From Lentinus brumalis (taxonomy: Eukaryota; Basidiomycota; Agaricomycetes; Polyporales; Polyporaceae), in NCBI GenBank assembly GCA_001792895.1, contig MARA01000010.1:310001-374000 (forward strand): a stretch of 64,000 bases of DNA. The letters run 5' to 3'. The notes below the pieces were generated by a model. The model did not search any database. It was not told the DNA's origin and was given only the letters and a program-made list of their open reading frames with translations. The number at the start of each line of letters is the position of its first letter. Position 1 is the stretch's first letter. Shown here one piece after another: positions 44,912-57,940 of the stretch. The position numbers were made by a program, and so were the translations under genes.

Positions 44912-46289
44912 TTACAGGATGGCAGAACTGATGCATAGGTACAAAAGAATATGGCATGATGACATTTCTGGAAGGACATTTCTGGGATAAGTGATACGGC
45001 AGTGGTGGAGGGCGTACATGGTAGATTCGGGAAAGCGAGCGAAGACGTCACTCGATAGATCTCTGGAGAGCTAGTGATCAGGCATGGGGGGACACAAATG
45101 ATACTCATGATCAATCATGCACAACGCACCTTCACCGCGGACCACCCATCGACAACGCGTCTCACGCATGTCGCCAAACTCTCTGCGCACAACGGACAGG
45201 TAAGCTGCTCTGCAAGCGGCAAGAACGCGGCCTCGATGGCGCTCGAGGACATGTCTGTGTGTGCATTTTAGTTCACCGCCGTGTTGTGAATACATGTGTG
45301 TTACGCACCTGCGCTTGCATCCCATGCTACATGGGAAGCGGCCAATGTCCATGCACGGGTAAGCCTCGTTCTCTCGACGGCTAAGTGACAAGTCTTCGTG
45401 GGAGGATGTGGGAGAGGAGGTGACACAAGCAGGCCCCTGAGCTTGTCAACGCGGTCGAGCTGCAGGCAGAGGAGGCGTTTGAGGTATATGGGTCCCATCC
45501 TCTGTAGGGTGGCGTCCGTGAGGGACCCCGGGCCGAGAGGAATCGACAGCAGATGGGTGGAGATTGGGACGGCGAGGCTGTGGATGTCGTGGAACGCGGC
45601 GAGTGTGTACGCAGGAAGCGGCGCGAGGGGGGCATGGTTGAGGATGAGGACATACAATGGCGTACAAGGGAGGATGCGGTCCTTTGGCGGCACCCCGTAT
45701 ATCGCCATAGCATCGACTCCGGCTATGATGTCGTCCAAGGTGGGACTGTAGTGGGCACATGAGTAGCCGTAGACGGCGTGAAAGACGATGTTGAGAATGG
45801 CAGCCGACTCAGGCAACGAAATGACCTTGCCCATACCTCCGTCTTCGATCGAATGGGTGCTCGCTGGTAGCTGAGGCAGGCGGCCATTCCAATCGTTGGC
45901 GGATTTCTCCCGGATGACAGTGCGGTGGACGTAGAACAACACGTTGTCTGACGAGCGGAAGATAGTGTCTGGTTGAGGGGGCAGGAGTTTGGACTTAGGA
46001 TGGAAGGTCCGTGAGATTGAGACGGACACGTCGCAAGGTACGCCCTCTTCCGACTCCAGAGCACGTGGGGCGATAGTGGGCGAGCTCGATATCGAAGGCT
46101 ACGAGACTGGGTCAGTGTGTTGAGACGAGGGCTGGCAGGCCGGGCTCCTGCATACCGGAGGGGTCGGGACTTGATCTGGGATCAGCTGGGGCGGGGTAGT
46201 ATTGATCTGTTGCAAGCTCTGGTACAATGCGTGAGCTAGTAGCTCGAGGGAGGGGGTCGACGGGGAGGGACGCTTACGGCGACGTCCAT
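44912..46289 (-). CDS. BTB/POZ-like protein, copy 2 (apparently intact)
   Basis: Presumed interaction adaptor of the mushroom BTB-like family. A short first exon at 46289 (MDVA) and a small exon reading TTPPQLIPDQVPTPP precede the main exon, which contains PDTIFRSSDNVLFYVHRTVI, ILNIVFHAVYGYSC, GVDAMAIYGVPP and CTPLYVLILNHAPL without interruption. It continues through ISTHLLSIPLG and MGPIYLKRLLCLQL to AASHVAWDASAG (about 45310). After an intron comes SAIEAAFLPLAEQLTCPLCAESL, with a CxxC pair, and VDGWSAVK (45130). A possible terminal exon (LSRDLSSDVFARFPES) in phase after an intron reaches a TAA at 44912, but this part is uncertain. It is the reference against which copies 1 (13575) and 3 (48677) are judged. 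Confidence 0.68.
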
Positions 46290-48676
46290 GGTGGGGGTGG
46301 GAGTCAAGGAACTCAAGGAACACCGGCTCATGACGGGGGTATTTGTAGGGCGCAAACACACTGCCCATGAATCGTTTTAAACTTACTTCTGTCCAAGTTG
46401 ACCCGCTTTTTGCGACTCAATCCCACTCCGAGTCGGGGTCCGCGGGTAATTTGACGGCTTTTCCAGCATTTGCTTCACTGGGCAGCCCCGCATTCCAGCG
46501 CTGCAGCCAAGCAGTGGGGCGCGTACCATAGATGTGCCAAGCTGCGTCGACGCTACCATGGTACAACACGCTATGACAACAGGGCACCCGGCGCTCCGAG
46601 TGTAGTGGTCATGACAGTAAGATTAACCCGAGGGGCGCAGGGATGTAAGACCGTGTGCCTCCGCGTCATGAAGGACCCGACTGGCAGGAAAGATCCGTCT
46701 AACGCTAGACAGGGTTTGACCTAGCTGTACAATGCTCCGCCCCTCGGGTATGAGACGCAACGATACCTGCAGTCCGAGACGCTTTTCTATCATACGACAG
46801 GCAAACTCACCCTCGAATAGAAGACCAAGGATCGGTCTCCACGTGCGCCCTTAGACAGGAAGAAAACTACCAGAACCTACCGCTCCGATCCAACCCACGC
46901 TGATGTTGCTCTCGGGTGGCCCTCGGCTGAACTCGTCCGTTGCTCCAGCATTGCCATTCGAGACGCTGCTGCGTTCCGGTCGCAGAGTAGCCGCCCGGGA
47001 TGCACACCGCAACACCGTGACACCGAGGGTATCCAGTTTGAGGCCAGCCGACGAAGAGGTTATCCCGGGCGGGCGCTAGCCATGGAGTCTTCAGATCTAG
47101 AGCTGAGCCCCGAGGGCTCTCGTGTGACGATATGAGGTGATGCGACCAAATGGACCCGGACAGTAAGAAGTCGGGATACTGCTGCAATACTGCCATGCGT
47201 TGCTTGGAGCCGGTCGCCAGCTCAGCTCCGGGGCCGCTACTACTCAGGACTTCCGAGCGGTTGGAATCACTGTATAATTCTGCAGACGGCCCCTTCAAAA
47301 GGCGCTAATTGTGTCGCGCAATATTGGACTTACCTAAGGAGGGCATGACGCTTCTATGTCGTCGGTAATGACCCGTCATCGGGGCCGTGAGAAGGCGTGA
47401 ATTAGCCACTATGTCGTCTGGAACTAGCCTTCCCATAGAGTTTGAACATCGAGCAAATGCCCAGACGACATACAAAGGTCAAACTTGAGGGCAAGATGGA
47501 GGCGAGAACTGAGGCAAGACTGACGCGGCGGGCTGGCGCTGAGCGAGCCCAGCGTGACTGGGTCCGTCACTTGCGTGACATGACGCGTCAGTCACGTGTC
47601 GGACTCGCCAGGACTCGCCGAGCGGCCGAGGCAAAGTTCGAGTTGTGTAACAGTTCAAGTTGGTACCGGTGTTCTTTCCTTATCACCCTGCTGGCTTCTG
47701 GACGTTGGCCAAAGCTGTAGTGGTAAATTGAACTGTCAGATGCCAGCTGCTGGTCCCATCGGACGCAGCGGCATTCAAGTAGCATCATTACTTTGATGTA
47801 GCTCGGACTCAAGAGTCACTTTGCTTATTCGATTGAAATCGTCTGAATTAAGCTTTTAGAGGTAGCAACTTGAAGGGAGGAGTTTGGAGGCAGCGGTACT
47901 TCAACACGGGATGCTGTCGGTAACTTTACTTATCGTCCTAACAGCGTACAACGCGTTGACACGCGAGGCAGTGTCTCGCTCCAGACCAGATCGGGTAAAA
48001 CGGAGAACGGATGAATTGAACTGGCTACGCTAGTGATATACCTCGGGTGGGGTAATACCTCGGCGGATAGCAAAATAAGCGCCAGCAAGCAAGCGTCTAG
48101 CCTGCCTTTCCAGGCGAAGCCACGTGGATGCTCAGGGCTTCTCAGTCACTGTCAGCTCCTGCGAGTCTGCGATGCGGCCATCTCTGACTCGAATCTGAAC
48201 ATCATCAACGACAAAGATCCTAGCGCACTTCCACCCACGCGAATCAACCTTGTCATCTAAGCAACATCTCTCAGAATCTCCTTTCAGGACGCACTCGAGC
48301 TCACAATCTCGGGGGATATGACCCAGTGGGCTTTCCTCCCTCCCTCCTCTCCCTACATCGGTTTAGCATAAGTATGTCCCAATACTGACTTACACCTTGC
48401 AGTTGAAAGCGCAAGCTGACACACACCCTCCGTTTTTGCTGCATCTAAATCCTCAGAGTTCGACTGGGGAGCGCGACGGCTGCGTGCTTCATGTGTGTGA
48501 CGTGTCAAAGTTGACGTCAACGACGACGAGCACCATCCGCCTGCCGGTGGACGTGGTCTACACAGTATTGCAGATTTTAACCAAGGTGCGTTGATGAACG
48601 CTGTCCAGGACACGGAAATGCTCTTCCAACCGAAACCCTGAAGATCGCTTCGGTCTCGTTGACTTCGACCGCCACC
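46290..48676. other. Gene-poor region, 2.4 kb
   Basis: Between two BTB-like copies. Open frames (46867-47298 -, 47442-47720 +, 48033-48260 +) show no domain. No transposase or long terminal repeat recognised. Confidence 0.4.
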
Positions 48677-49586
48677 ATGGCTTCGTGCGCTCCGCGCCCC
48701 TATCTCGATACTGTGGTACGGGCGCCGTCGTGGAAGATGCCCCGTCGGTCACGCGCAACTCCGTATCAGATCTGGACTCCTCCAGTACGCCTGCGCACGC
48801 CACAACGTTCTCACCAAAGTCTAATTCTGACTGAATTTCCCAGCCTTCTCAGAGCGGCTCTTCTGAACAGACTCGGCGCGACGTCCAGGAACCAGGGGGA
48901 GACGTCTCCGGCGATACTTTGGTGTCCGTTTCAGCTACTTCCCATCCCGTGTCCGATTTCCTGCCCATCCGACCTGTCACTATGCTACTCTCAAGTGGCG
49001 GCGTATCCTTCTACGTCACAGCGCGACCATGCTCGTCAAATACACGAACAATTGAGACGGCCTCCTATCGTCTCCTCCGAAATCTTGACAGCTGAGCCGT
49101 CCTGGCAGCTCGAAAGACAAGTCGTGCCCTATCGAGAGCCGGCCCTTGTCCTAACGTCGTCCTGAACGTTGTCTACGGCCTCTCCTGCGCGTGACAACAG
49201 CCCAACATGGACGTACTCTGATCCACCATTATGATATAGCGTCACGGTACGGCGTCCTGCCCAAAGAGCACATCGCGCCCTCTTACCCCTTGTATCTGAC
49301 CATCCTCGCCCATGCGCCCATTAATTCCGTCACCGCGCGTCACACGTCCTTTACAGCCTGGCGATTCCGATTTCGAGCCGACTTCTCTCGTACTCACTGG
49401 ACCGAGCAGAATGGACCAGTGTATCCCGCCTCGGATGTGCTTCGACGCCTCCTGGTCGTGCCCCCGCATCCGCACGCCCCGACGGAGCGATGTGGTCTAC
49501 ACGATCAGAAGAGCACCGGTCGGGCGTGGGTACTCGCGTTTGCACACATGGCAATGGGCAGTCTAAGCAGCGCGATAGTACGTTAA
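48677..49586 (+). pseudogene. BTB/POZ-like protein, copy 3 (decayed)
   Basis: Relic of the same family. The first exon still ends ATPYQIWTPP (compare PYQLPTPP in copy 1), and the second reaches VTMLLSSGGVSFYV. There the frame shifts into ATMLVKYTNN followed by a stop. Further on, VVPYREPALVL, then VVYGLSCA with a stop, then YGVLPKEHIAPSYPLYLTILAHAP and VLRRLLVVPPHPHAP appear in different frames. The final exon (EIEAAFLPL) is not found. At least two frameshifts and two stops separate blocks that are continuous in copy 2, so this copy cannot make the protein. Confidence 0.75.
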
Positions 49587-49749
49587 CGGCGCGTCGATTC
49601 CGTGTGTACACGCAGTGCTTGCGCCATTGACATTGACAGCTGAACCTATCTGCCCCAGCGCCAACATATGGAGTACTTATATCAGGACTGGGTTCCATCC
49701 GTCAAACTTCGTTGCCTTCGCAGGTCCAACATCGCGCTGTCTGTCCATC

Positions 49750-52190
49750 ATGCACTGGTCTTCTGCTCACGTCGCGATCGCTCTCACTGTCGGTTTCCTC
49801 CTCATCGCTCTCATTCGCCGTGTTGTCCGTCGGAATATAAAGCATATACGTGGTCCTGCCAGGAGATCGTGGCTATCTGGTCGGCCGTCTTGCATCCTAT
49901 GGGTGCTACAGTAGTGCGAACTCACATTATATATCATATCCAGGACACGAACGGGAGCTCGTCTTTCAGGACGAGGTGGGGACCCTGGAATCTCATTGGC
50001 TCCTGGAATACGGTTCGACGTGGCGCATCGGCGGTTACTTTGCGGTATGGTCTGACATCTGATGTGTCTAGCCCAATATGCTGACTACTCCGCGCTCCCA
50101 GACGGACATACTCATGACTGCGGATCCCAAGGTACGTAGCCTGCATGACATGCTTTGGTAAGGCGTAATGACAACGGAAACGCGCACAGGTCATGCAGCA
50201 TATCTATCAGAAGCACCCTTACAGCTACGCCAAACGCGCCTCGCAAGTGCATGTTGTCTACCTGCTCACGGGTCCCGGCATACTTTCGACGTCCGGTGAG
50301 TATTCTTCTAGTGCCGGGGATTGATATATTGACGCTTGAACCGCACGGCGCGGCGCTGTCCTGCGCTGTCCCATTCTTCTAGCTCAAGACCATGTGCGAC
50401 ATCGCAAGATCATGAACCCTTCGTTCAGTGCTACACGACTGCGATCGTTTCTGCCCATCTTCCAACGCATCGGAAGCAAGGTGAGAGGTCATGAACATAC
50501 CAGCTCTCAATGTGCTCACTTCCAGGACCAATGCAAGCTATCCGAGCTGTTGAAGGCTAATATGGACGTTAGGCGCGGCGAGCTTGACGTCATGTTCAAC
50601 AAGTGGATATCCGGTGCGACGCTTGATATCATCGGGGAAGGTGAGCGGCACTCGCGTATATCGTGCTTTGCATGTGTTAAGTTTCACACCCACCAGCTGC
50701 CTTTAACTATGATTATGGGGCTCTTGACGACAGCGGAAGTCCACTCTACAAGGCATACGACAATCTCTTGTAACTTTATAGTATCTCAACGTGAAACAAT
50801 GGGCACTCACATGACGTCCCGATCTCCAGGAAGGATTCGGAGTACCATCCGACAGACGCTGCGCTTTTGTTCAAGGCAACTTGGAACTACACGCCAGAAG
50901 CAATCCTGAGGTTATTCAAATACATTCCGGCACATCCGATGACGCTCCTTCGACGTGTCAAGGATCTGTACGTCGCATACGGCAGGCAAATCCTGCAGTC
51001 GGAGCGTTCCGGGGGCGATACAGAGAAGCAACCCAGCAGCAAGGACATTATGAGCGCCTTCAGTACGTGCTCTAACTGTAACTGTCCCAGTAACGTCGAA
51101 CTGACGGTCCTCTGCGCAGTCAAGGCCAACCGGTCGGCAGATCCAAAAGCACGGCTGGACGACTCGGAGCTGATGGCGCAAATGTTCACGCTCACGTTTG
51201 CGGGCCACGAGACGACGGCGACCACGCTGACGTTCTTATTCTATGAGCTTTCCAGGCATCCCGTGTATCAGGAACGCATGCGGGAGGAGATATGTACGGT
51301 CAGAGCTGAAGTGTTTGCGCGCGGAGACCAGCAGTTCAGCATGGAGGACCTGGATTCTATGAAGCTTACGATGAATGCTATCAAGGTATGTCATCTGAAT
51401 CCTCCGTGTTGAGCCTAGCCGTTGCGTGAGCTAAAACCCGTGTCGATTTACTAGGAGACACTTCGCTTCCATCCTATTGTCCCGCATCTTCCTCGCGTCG
51501 CGACGGCAGACGATGTCCTGCCCTCGAGTTTCCTATCGTGTCGAGAAGCGGAGAAGCCCTCACCGAAATCCCTATCCGTGCTGGGCAAGTCATATTCACG
51601 TCGTTCGCGATGTATAACAGGTGCGTCTGTCCGTGCACATGGATTCACGGCCCTTCGAGCTAAAATGGCCTCTACTCAGACTGCCGGAATTATGGGGAGA
51701 TGACGCGGATGTTTGGAGTCCGGATCGTTTCACACGCCCCGACCTCGGAAAACAGGCCAACGTCGGGATGTTTGCGAACTTGTGAGTATAACCATCGCGC
51801 GTGATCTGATCTCAATGGCTGACCGACGCGGTCTCCACAGGATGACATTTTGTGAGTGGTCGCTGTACGTATCTGCGCAGGAAGTCGGAAAGACTCATAG
51901 GCTGATGTCCAGCCGCGGGTGCTCGCGGATGCATAGGGTGGCGTTTCACGTGAGTCTATCGTCGTTCCTCCTTTCTCCTGTCACTGTTGACAGTCTCATC
52001 CTCGCACTGGTACAGCGTTATTGAGATGCAATCTCTCGTCGCGGAGCTGGTGGAGAATTTCCACTTCGCACCTCCGTCTGAGGACGTCGTCATCCAGCGG
52101 TCTCCAGCCGGTCCTGTTATGACTCCGACGCTTCGGGGAAAGGAGGATGTGGGCACCGCAATGCCGCTTCGTATTTCGCTGGCGCGATGA
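49750..52190 (+). CDS. Cytochrome P450 monooxygenase, one frame break
   Basis: Haem-thiolate oxidase anchored in the ER. ATG 49750 opens a membrane anchor (IALTVGFLLIALI) followed by basic residues and GPARRSWLSG. About twelve short exons give WRIGGYFA, ILMTADPKVMQHIYQKHPYSYAKRA, RKIMNPSFSATRLRSFLPIFQ, the I-helix FAGHETTATTLTF, the K-helix ETLR, DDADVWSPDRF and the haem loop FSAGARGCIGWRF (FxxGxxxCxG), assembled across two introns. The end is at 52190. The layout resembles basidiomycete CYP clans with alkane or aromatic substrates. At about 51518-51524 the frame must shift by one base between DDVLP and LEFPIVSRSGEALTEIP, and no intron explains it. The gene is therefore either a recent pseudogene or carries a one-base sequencing error. 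All catalytic motifs are intact. Confidence 0.78.
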
Positions 52191-52814
52191 ACGCCGTTAC
52201 GCTGTCAAACTGGAGTTCCCCGTCAGTTACATACATCACTTACTTACTAACGGCGCGTGATGATCCCTGTACCGGATGCAACTTTGCCAACCACGCTGCT
52301 ACGATGCTTCTCATGCACATCAGTGGTTGCACACCAGTACTGAGCGGTGAGGTGGTTCGCAGCAGTTCGCAGCAACCTGATTTGGATTCCGTCACAGGCA
52401 AGGCGAGATGCATCGGGCATGTCACAACCATGAGGTCCAGCCTCGGTCGCTCGAGCGATGACTGTTGCCCCGCGGTCCCACAAGGTCCCACTGGCCGATT
52501 GCGCGTCGTGTCGGCCATGGCGCAAGAATTGGACCAACTTGACAAGCGGTGCCACGGTTTCTGCTCCGCGGAGCGCGGCGACTTACTTGTTGTCTCAAGG
52601 TGAAGTAGTAAGTTGAATTTGGGGACGATTTGCCCTTTCTCGGGATCGCTATCCCACCGATGTCACTTGTTGTCTCGCACGTCGGGGTATGAGACCATGT
52701 ATCTTCTTTGATGTGCTGATCGCAGTTGTTTGACCATATTATGCTTCAAGTCCGCAGGATCGCCTACATAAAACACTGATCTCAAGCAGGACCTTCGAAC
52801 CACTCACCTGCAAC
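52191..52814. other. Intergenic region
   Basis: 3' flank of the P450 and promoter of the esterase. A TA-rich tacataaaac about 50 bp before 52815 may be its TATA element. The open frame at 52187-52603 has no domain. Confidence 0.4.
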
Positions 52815-54181
52815 ATGGCGACGAACGTAACTGCTACCGTGAACTACGATCCCGAGCTCGCTGCAGCTCTCGCTGCAAACCCGGCCTTCTCCCAAGCCCC
52901 ACCGGCACGGCCTCCCGGAGTCTCTGAATGGGAGTTTGCTCGACAGATGACGAAGATAGTGTTTGGGCCCATGGCCGACTATTACAAGGAACGCCTCCCT
53001 GACCGTGAGTTGTCCTTGAATTTGCTCTGGACGACAATTCCGCTGACAGCGCGGCAGCGTCGCAGTACATCGTGTCCGACAAACGTGTCCCCGTAGAGGG
53101 CCCAGACGGAGAGATCACGGTCAGGTATGTTAGACCATCTGGTGGAAATGAAGACACATATCCGGTGTTAGTCTGGTGCCATGGAGGTCAGTAATATCTG
53201 AGCCTCAACCTGCCATGGACGTCCGATTGACTCTCCATGCCACTCCTTCCACAGGATGGGTCGTCGGAGATCTTTCTATGGATGACAACAACCTGCGAAC
53301 GATCGCTGTGGAGCTGAAGCTCGCCATAGTGAATGTGGAATATAGGTTGGTACCTCTCCTCCCCATCCATAATGCCTTCATGATGTCCGTTTCTCTTCCA
53401 GACTGGCCCCAGATTATCCCTTTCCGGCACCTTTTGAGGATTCATATACCGCGCTTAAATGGGTACGTAGTCCAGCTGCGTGTCGACTGCGTGCATTCTT
53501 GACACCCTCGCAGGTAGCTGAAAACGCAGCTGAGCTCAAGGTCGACCTCAAGAAAGGCTTCATCGTGGGCGGTGACTCCGCTGGGGCGAACATGGCCGCC
53601 GCCATGGCCATCAAGGCTCGTGACGATCCGTTCTTCGCAGGGCGCCCGCTGACAGGGCAGTATCTGCGCGAGCCCACCTTGGCCTACCCCGGGGCATACC
53701 CGGAGAAGTACAAAGCAGCCATCCGCTCGTTCGACATCTACACACACATGCCACTGATGAACAAGGAAACTCTGCTGCACTATTTCGGTGCGTCTTCTCC
53801 AGTGACGGAGCTCTGCGTTCTGCTGATCACAATGGCTCTTCCAGAGGCATATGGTCCCCCACCTTCCGACCTGCGCGTGTCGCCGATATTGGCAAGCTCC
53901 CATGCCGGGTTGCCTCCCGCTTTCATCCAGGTCCTGGAGCTCGACCTCATTCGCGACGATGGAATTGTATATGAACAGGTCTTGCGCGAGGCGGGCGTAC
54001 CGGTGAGGCTCATTCAGTGAGTCGTTGCTGCATCTGTTCCGTGCCATTTCCCTGACGAGTATACAGGTATTCGGGCTGCTTTCACGGCTTTCACTACGTG
54101 TTCCCGAGCATCTCGTCTGCAGTCAAGTTGGATCGCGATGCTAGAGAGGGGATCCAGTGGCTTCTCAGCCAGCGCAATTAG
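52815..54181 (+). CDS. Alpha/beta hydrolase of the hormone-sensitive-lipase type (esterase)
   Basis: Intracellular carboxylester hydrolase of about 340 residues. The start at 52815 (MATNVTATVNYD) leads to YPVLVWCHGG and, after an intron of about 70 nt, GWVVGDLSMDD. Together these form the HGGGxxxG oxyanion-hole motif. YRLAPDYPFPAPFEDSYTALKW is the usual spacer. The nucleophile elbow is GGDSAGANMAAAMA. The acid is the Asp in LELDLIRDDG, and the histidine lies in CFHGFHYVFP near the end. Stop at 54181. Six short introns. No signal peptide. It lies 625 bp downstream of the P450 in the same orientation; a joint role in detoxification or metabolite turnover is possible but not shown. Confidence 0.87.
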
Positions 54182-54767
54182 TTGTATGTGAAGTACTTTC
54201 TACAGGATATAGCAGATTTTTTGAGCTTCGGTGGCTTGTCTAACGTAACAAATTTGCTCACGGAAATCACGGAGATAATTTGGTGTGTGCACTCAAGCTT
54301 CAACCTCAGCCAAGAAGGCCTAGTACTGGAGACACAAGTCCACAACATGCCCTGTGTACAGCTCAGTGGGCGAGCACGACGCCAGACCCGAGTGACATAA
54401 CTTGATGAAGTCAAGAGCGGCATCGCGCTTCCTGTCGTAAATATGCTCCTCCCTGGCCTGCATGGGCAGTTTGAAGTAAGAAGCGTGCCGGATCAAGGCT
54501 ACTTACTGTTGGCAGTTCGTACACTTCGGCTGGACTTCTTCACCGGATCCACCACTGACTTGGACAGAGCGCAATGCGCGTAGACATCAGGGCACCCGTG
54601 TAGCATAGTTTGATCGTACAACACGCCGTCGCTAATCGTTACAGGTCTTTACACATTGATACAGTTCGTTGGAGCTGCGTCCTTCACCAGTTCAAAGGTC
54701 TGCGTAACAAGATCACGGATATAGTCAGTCCAACGGACGATTGCGACGGTTAGCAAGGCGGTAGCAC
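54182..54767. other. Intergenic, convergent 3' ends
   Basis: Shared 3' flank of the esterase and OPT genes. No gene recognised. Confidence 0.4.
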
Positions 54768-57700
54768 TCACCCGAACGACGCCCCAGGCGCGAGCACCTT
54801 CAGCGGAGCGGCGTTACCGTCGGCGTTGTTGAACGACACGGTGTTGCCCCACCACGTCTGGATGCTGTTCGCGCCGATGCTGTTGTTGTCCGGATACTGC
54901 AAGATGAAGAAGATAAGGATAGCGGCAATGGCGACTCCCGAGTCCAGTGCAGCGGACAGTACATCTGTGTGCACAGTCAGAGACATTGCGAGAGATGAGG
55001 GATACGCGCAGCTCACAGTTGTACTTGGTCCACCAGGAGAAGTGGCGGCGGCGAATGACGTAGTTGAAGACGAAGCCGACGATCGTCCAGGGTACGTAGT
55101 TGAATGCGGTCGCGGGCGGGATAAGGCCCGTGCCGCTGAAGATGACGGGGAAGTTGATGTATTTAAAGAATGAGTTCGGCCACTTGAGCGTGATGAGATA
55201 GCCCCGAGTGGCAACAGCGCGCCAATGAGGAAGAAGAACACCAGGCCGCTAGAGTTATGCCGTCAGTACTGGCCGCAGCAAAGCTGCCTTGAACGCACTA
55301 GTAGATTTGGCCCGGGGAGAACTGGCGCGCAGGACCGATGACACCCCAAATGATAGATGCCGTCCCGAAGACTTGGGTCGAGGGGCACTAAAGAGCCATG
55401 AGCGTTTCGATGGTGCACGAGACAGACGGGAGCACTCACAATGAACCCATTTGGCTGGTCAGGTGTGCACATGCCATCGATATTGGTGAACATCCATGCC
55501 TGAACACCGAGCTGGACGGTGCCGGCGACAACTGTCGCGACAACCTGCGACCAGAACATCGGGCGCGGCGGGATCTTCATGTAGTGACCGAGCTTAAAGT
55601 CGGAAGCGAAGGTCAATGCCTGGGCCATCGTGATGTAACCCCATGTCTTGAACATCATCATGGCAATGGGCTTTCCGGGAAGCGCATAACCGATGACCAG
55701 CTCAGTGATGACGCTACACGGGAGCATATCAGTGTAAGATTCTGATACGGGATCGAAGCTGCCATACTTAAGACCGATCTGCTGGTTGGTGATAGCTTGA
55801 ATCATGCCGATCGGGATCGTGTACACGAACGCTATCAGGATGGTCAGTGTGGTCCCGATGCAGTATAGTGAAGTGTGGACGTACAGATAATGAGGGCGAG
55901 GACGAAAGCCCAGACCGGGAATTGCGTATCCCAGACCTCAATGGATATGATGCCAAAGACGAACATGGTGACTGCCCAACCACTCATCAGCGCATGCACT
56001 GTGTATAGCTGCAACAGACTTACCGAAGATGATAGCATACCACCATTCAGGCACCTGCGGGTACTTGGACATCAAGCGCGCGTGAATATCGGGCTGTTCG
56101 CTCATTGAGCGCCTGGACTGGACCCAGATCTGCTTGCGGAAGTACAGGAAGGTATGCATGAGGGTGGACGTGATAGACGCAAAGGAGAGACCGTAGGTGA
56201 GCGCGAAGGTCGTGGATAGGAACAGCGGGCTGTAGGCCTCGTACTTCGCGAGATTGAGGCTCGCATCTTCGTTGATGATGTTCGTGACATTGTAAGTCTG
56301 GCCAAAGCGGTCGAAGGATGTGCGCGAGGAGATTCTGGGGAAGGAAACGGAGGGCATCAGCCGCATTGATGACTGACACGTGTGCACAGAACGTACGGCA
56401 TGAACTGGCTGTACCATGCATTGGTGTAGTACAGGATGGGCGTGACGATCCCTATATGAGGTTAGTCTCCGCTGGAGTCGGTGCCGAACAGGACTCACAG
56501 AAGAAGAAAATGAAGCCGACGGCGACATTGGCCTCAGCCCACCACGGCGTCGCAAGCGGAGAACCAATGTACGCGATTTGGGCCCAGTCGAACGTGATCA
56601 GGGACATGCCCTAGTTACGCGGGTCAGACAATATCGACAGCAGGGTATACTTGAGTTGACGCACCAGGCCGCTATTGTAGCCGAACAGCTGGTTGACCAC
56701 GACGTTGTTCGGCGCGATCCAGCAGACCCAGTTGAAGAACGATAGGGCCTGGAAGAGATACCCGGGGAAGAAGTACCAGCATGTCGAGCCCAAGAAGGCG
56801 AGGAAGAAAAACTTCTCGCGACTCATACCACCACGACTACCCATACCAGCGTACACTTGCTGATGCAGGGTGTTGAAGAGCGCGCAGGTAACAAGGTTCG
56901 CGGGCCAGACTGAGGCACAGTAGCATCAGACGACGCCTTGCATCGAAGACATACAACGTCACTTACTCATAGATGGCGGCTGCACGAGGAATCGACGTGC
57001 GATACCACCGATAGAGAACCCGATCTGCACCAAAGCGTGAGCCCCGCCTTCTCCTATGGCATGCACAGGAGACGTACCAACTGGGTACTCATCACTACCA
57101 TCCACTGATCTATCATGTGGCGATTGTGTCAGCCGGCGTGAGAGGAAGCGCATGCAATCGCCGGACTCACAGCTGAAGTTATAGGTTTGGTTGTAGTATA
57201 CCCGCTGCACGGCCACGATGTCGGTCTGTGGTATAGAACCAGATCAGGACTCCGTCTAGACTAGATCGGAAGTGATATGTACCGCATAAGCTGAACCTGC
57301 GCCGACACTCGCCATGATGGTGATGAGTACATGCTCTTTGACGTTGAAGGGTCCCGGGTTGAGCGGTACGCCGAAGATCTTGTAGTTGGGCACGAACTTC
57401 GCCCATGCCCGGCCGACTGGGAAGGAGATGAGCTGGGCGACGATCTGGCCGTTCCCAAAGCATGAGTTCAACGGAGCGAGATCAAGACCCTTGCGCTTGT
57501 GCGACGTACCCCTCCAACAGTGACACTCGGGAATCGGAAGAAGAAGAACTGGTTCATTCCGGGGATGATGATCGCCCAGATGAGTCCTATAACCCAACAG
57601 CGCAGGGAGGACACGGGGATAGTCGGATCGTCCGTGTTAGCGACGGCAGAACGGACTTCCGGATAGGGCGAGTCGTCCTCTGCACTGTTGTCAGCTCACC

Positions 57701-57940
57701 TGTACACGCCCACGCATCGTTGCCACGCACCTAAGACGATAGCATCCTTGTCAATGTTCGGGTCATCGAAGTCGTCGACGATGTCTTCGACATTTATGGC
57801 CGCTAAGTCAGGGTCGGACGGGTCAAAGGAGAGAGACTTAGGATGTGGCTGGAGGACGCACGAGATTTCTCGATGTCGGGCTTCTCCTGTATGGAACCTT
57901 GGCTGCTGCTCCGCTCGGACGCCTCGACGACGTGTGCCAT
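54768..57940 (-). CDS. Oligopeptide transporter (OPT family)
   Basis: Proton-coupled plasma-membrane importer of small peptides or related compounds, with about 14-16 membrane segments. The start at 57940 (MAHVVEASERSSSQ) gives a hydrophilic N-terminus with the acidic VEDIVDDFDDPNIDKDA. Landmarks follow in order over roughly fifteen short exons: the signature NPGPFNVKEH (about 57350), VYAGMGSRGGMS, FDWAQIAYIGSPLATPWW, TFALTYGLSFASITSTLMHTF, PQVPEWWYAIIF, VVGYALPGKP-type VIGYALPGKPIAMM, the conserved HYMKIPPR (about 55580), QPNGFI, WGVIGPARQF and KWPNSFFKYINFPVIFSGTGLIPPATAFNY. It ends GASFG at 54768. Several exon ends are approximate. Likely a nitrogen-scavenging function. Confidence 0.88.

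Noticed and set aside
44590..45114. 174-codon minus-strand frame as an independent gene
   Set aside because: It lies just downstream of BTB copy 2 and is better explained as its 3' exon and flank in another frame.
46867..47298. 143-codon minus-strand frame between BTB copies
   Set aside because: No family resemblance; I also looked for a transposase here and found no catalytic motifs or terminal repeats.
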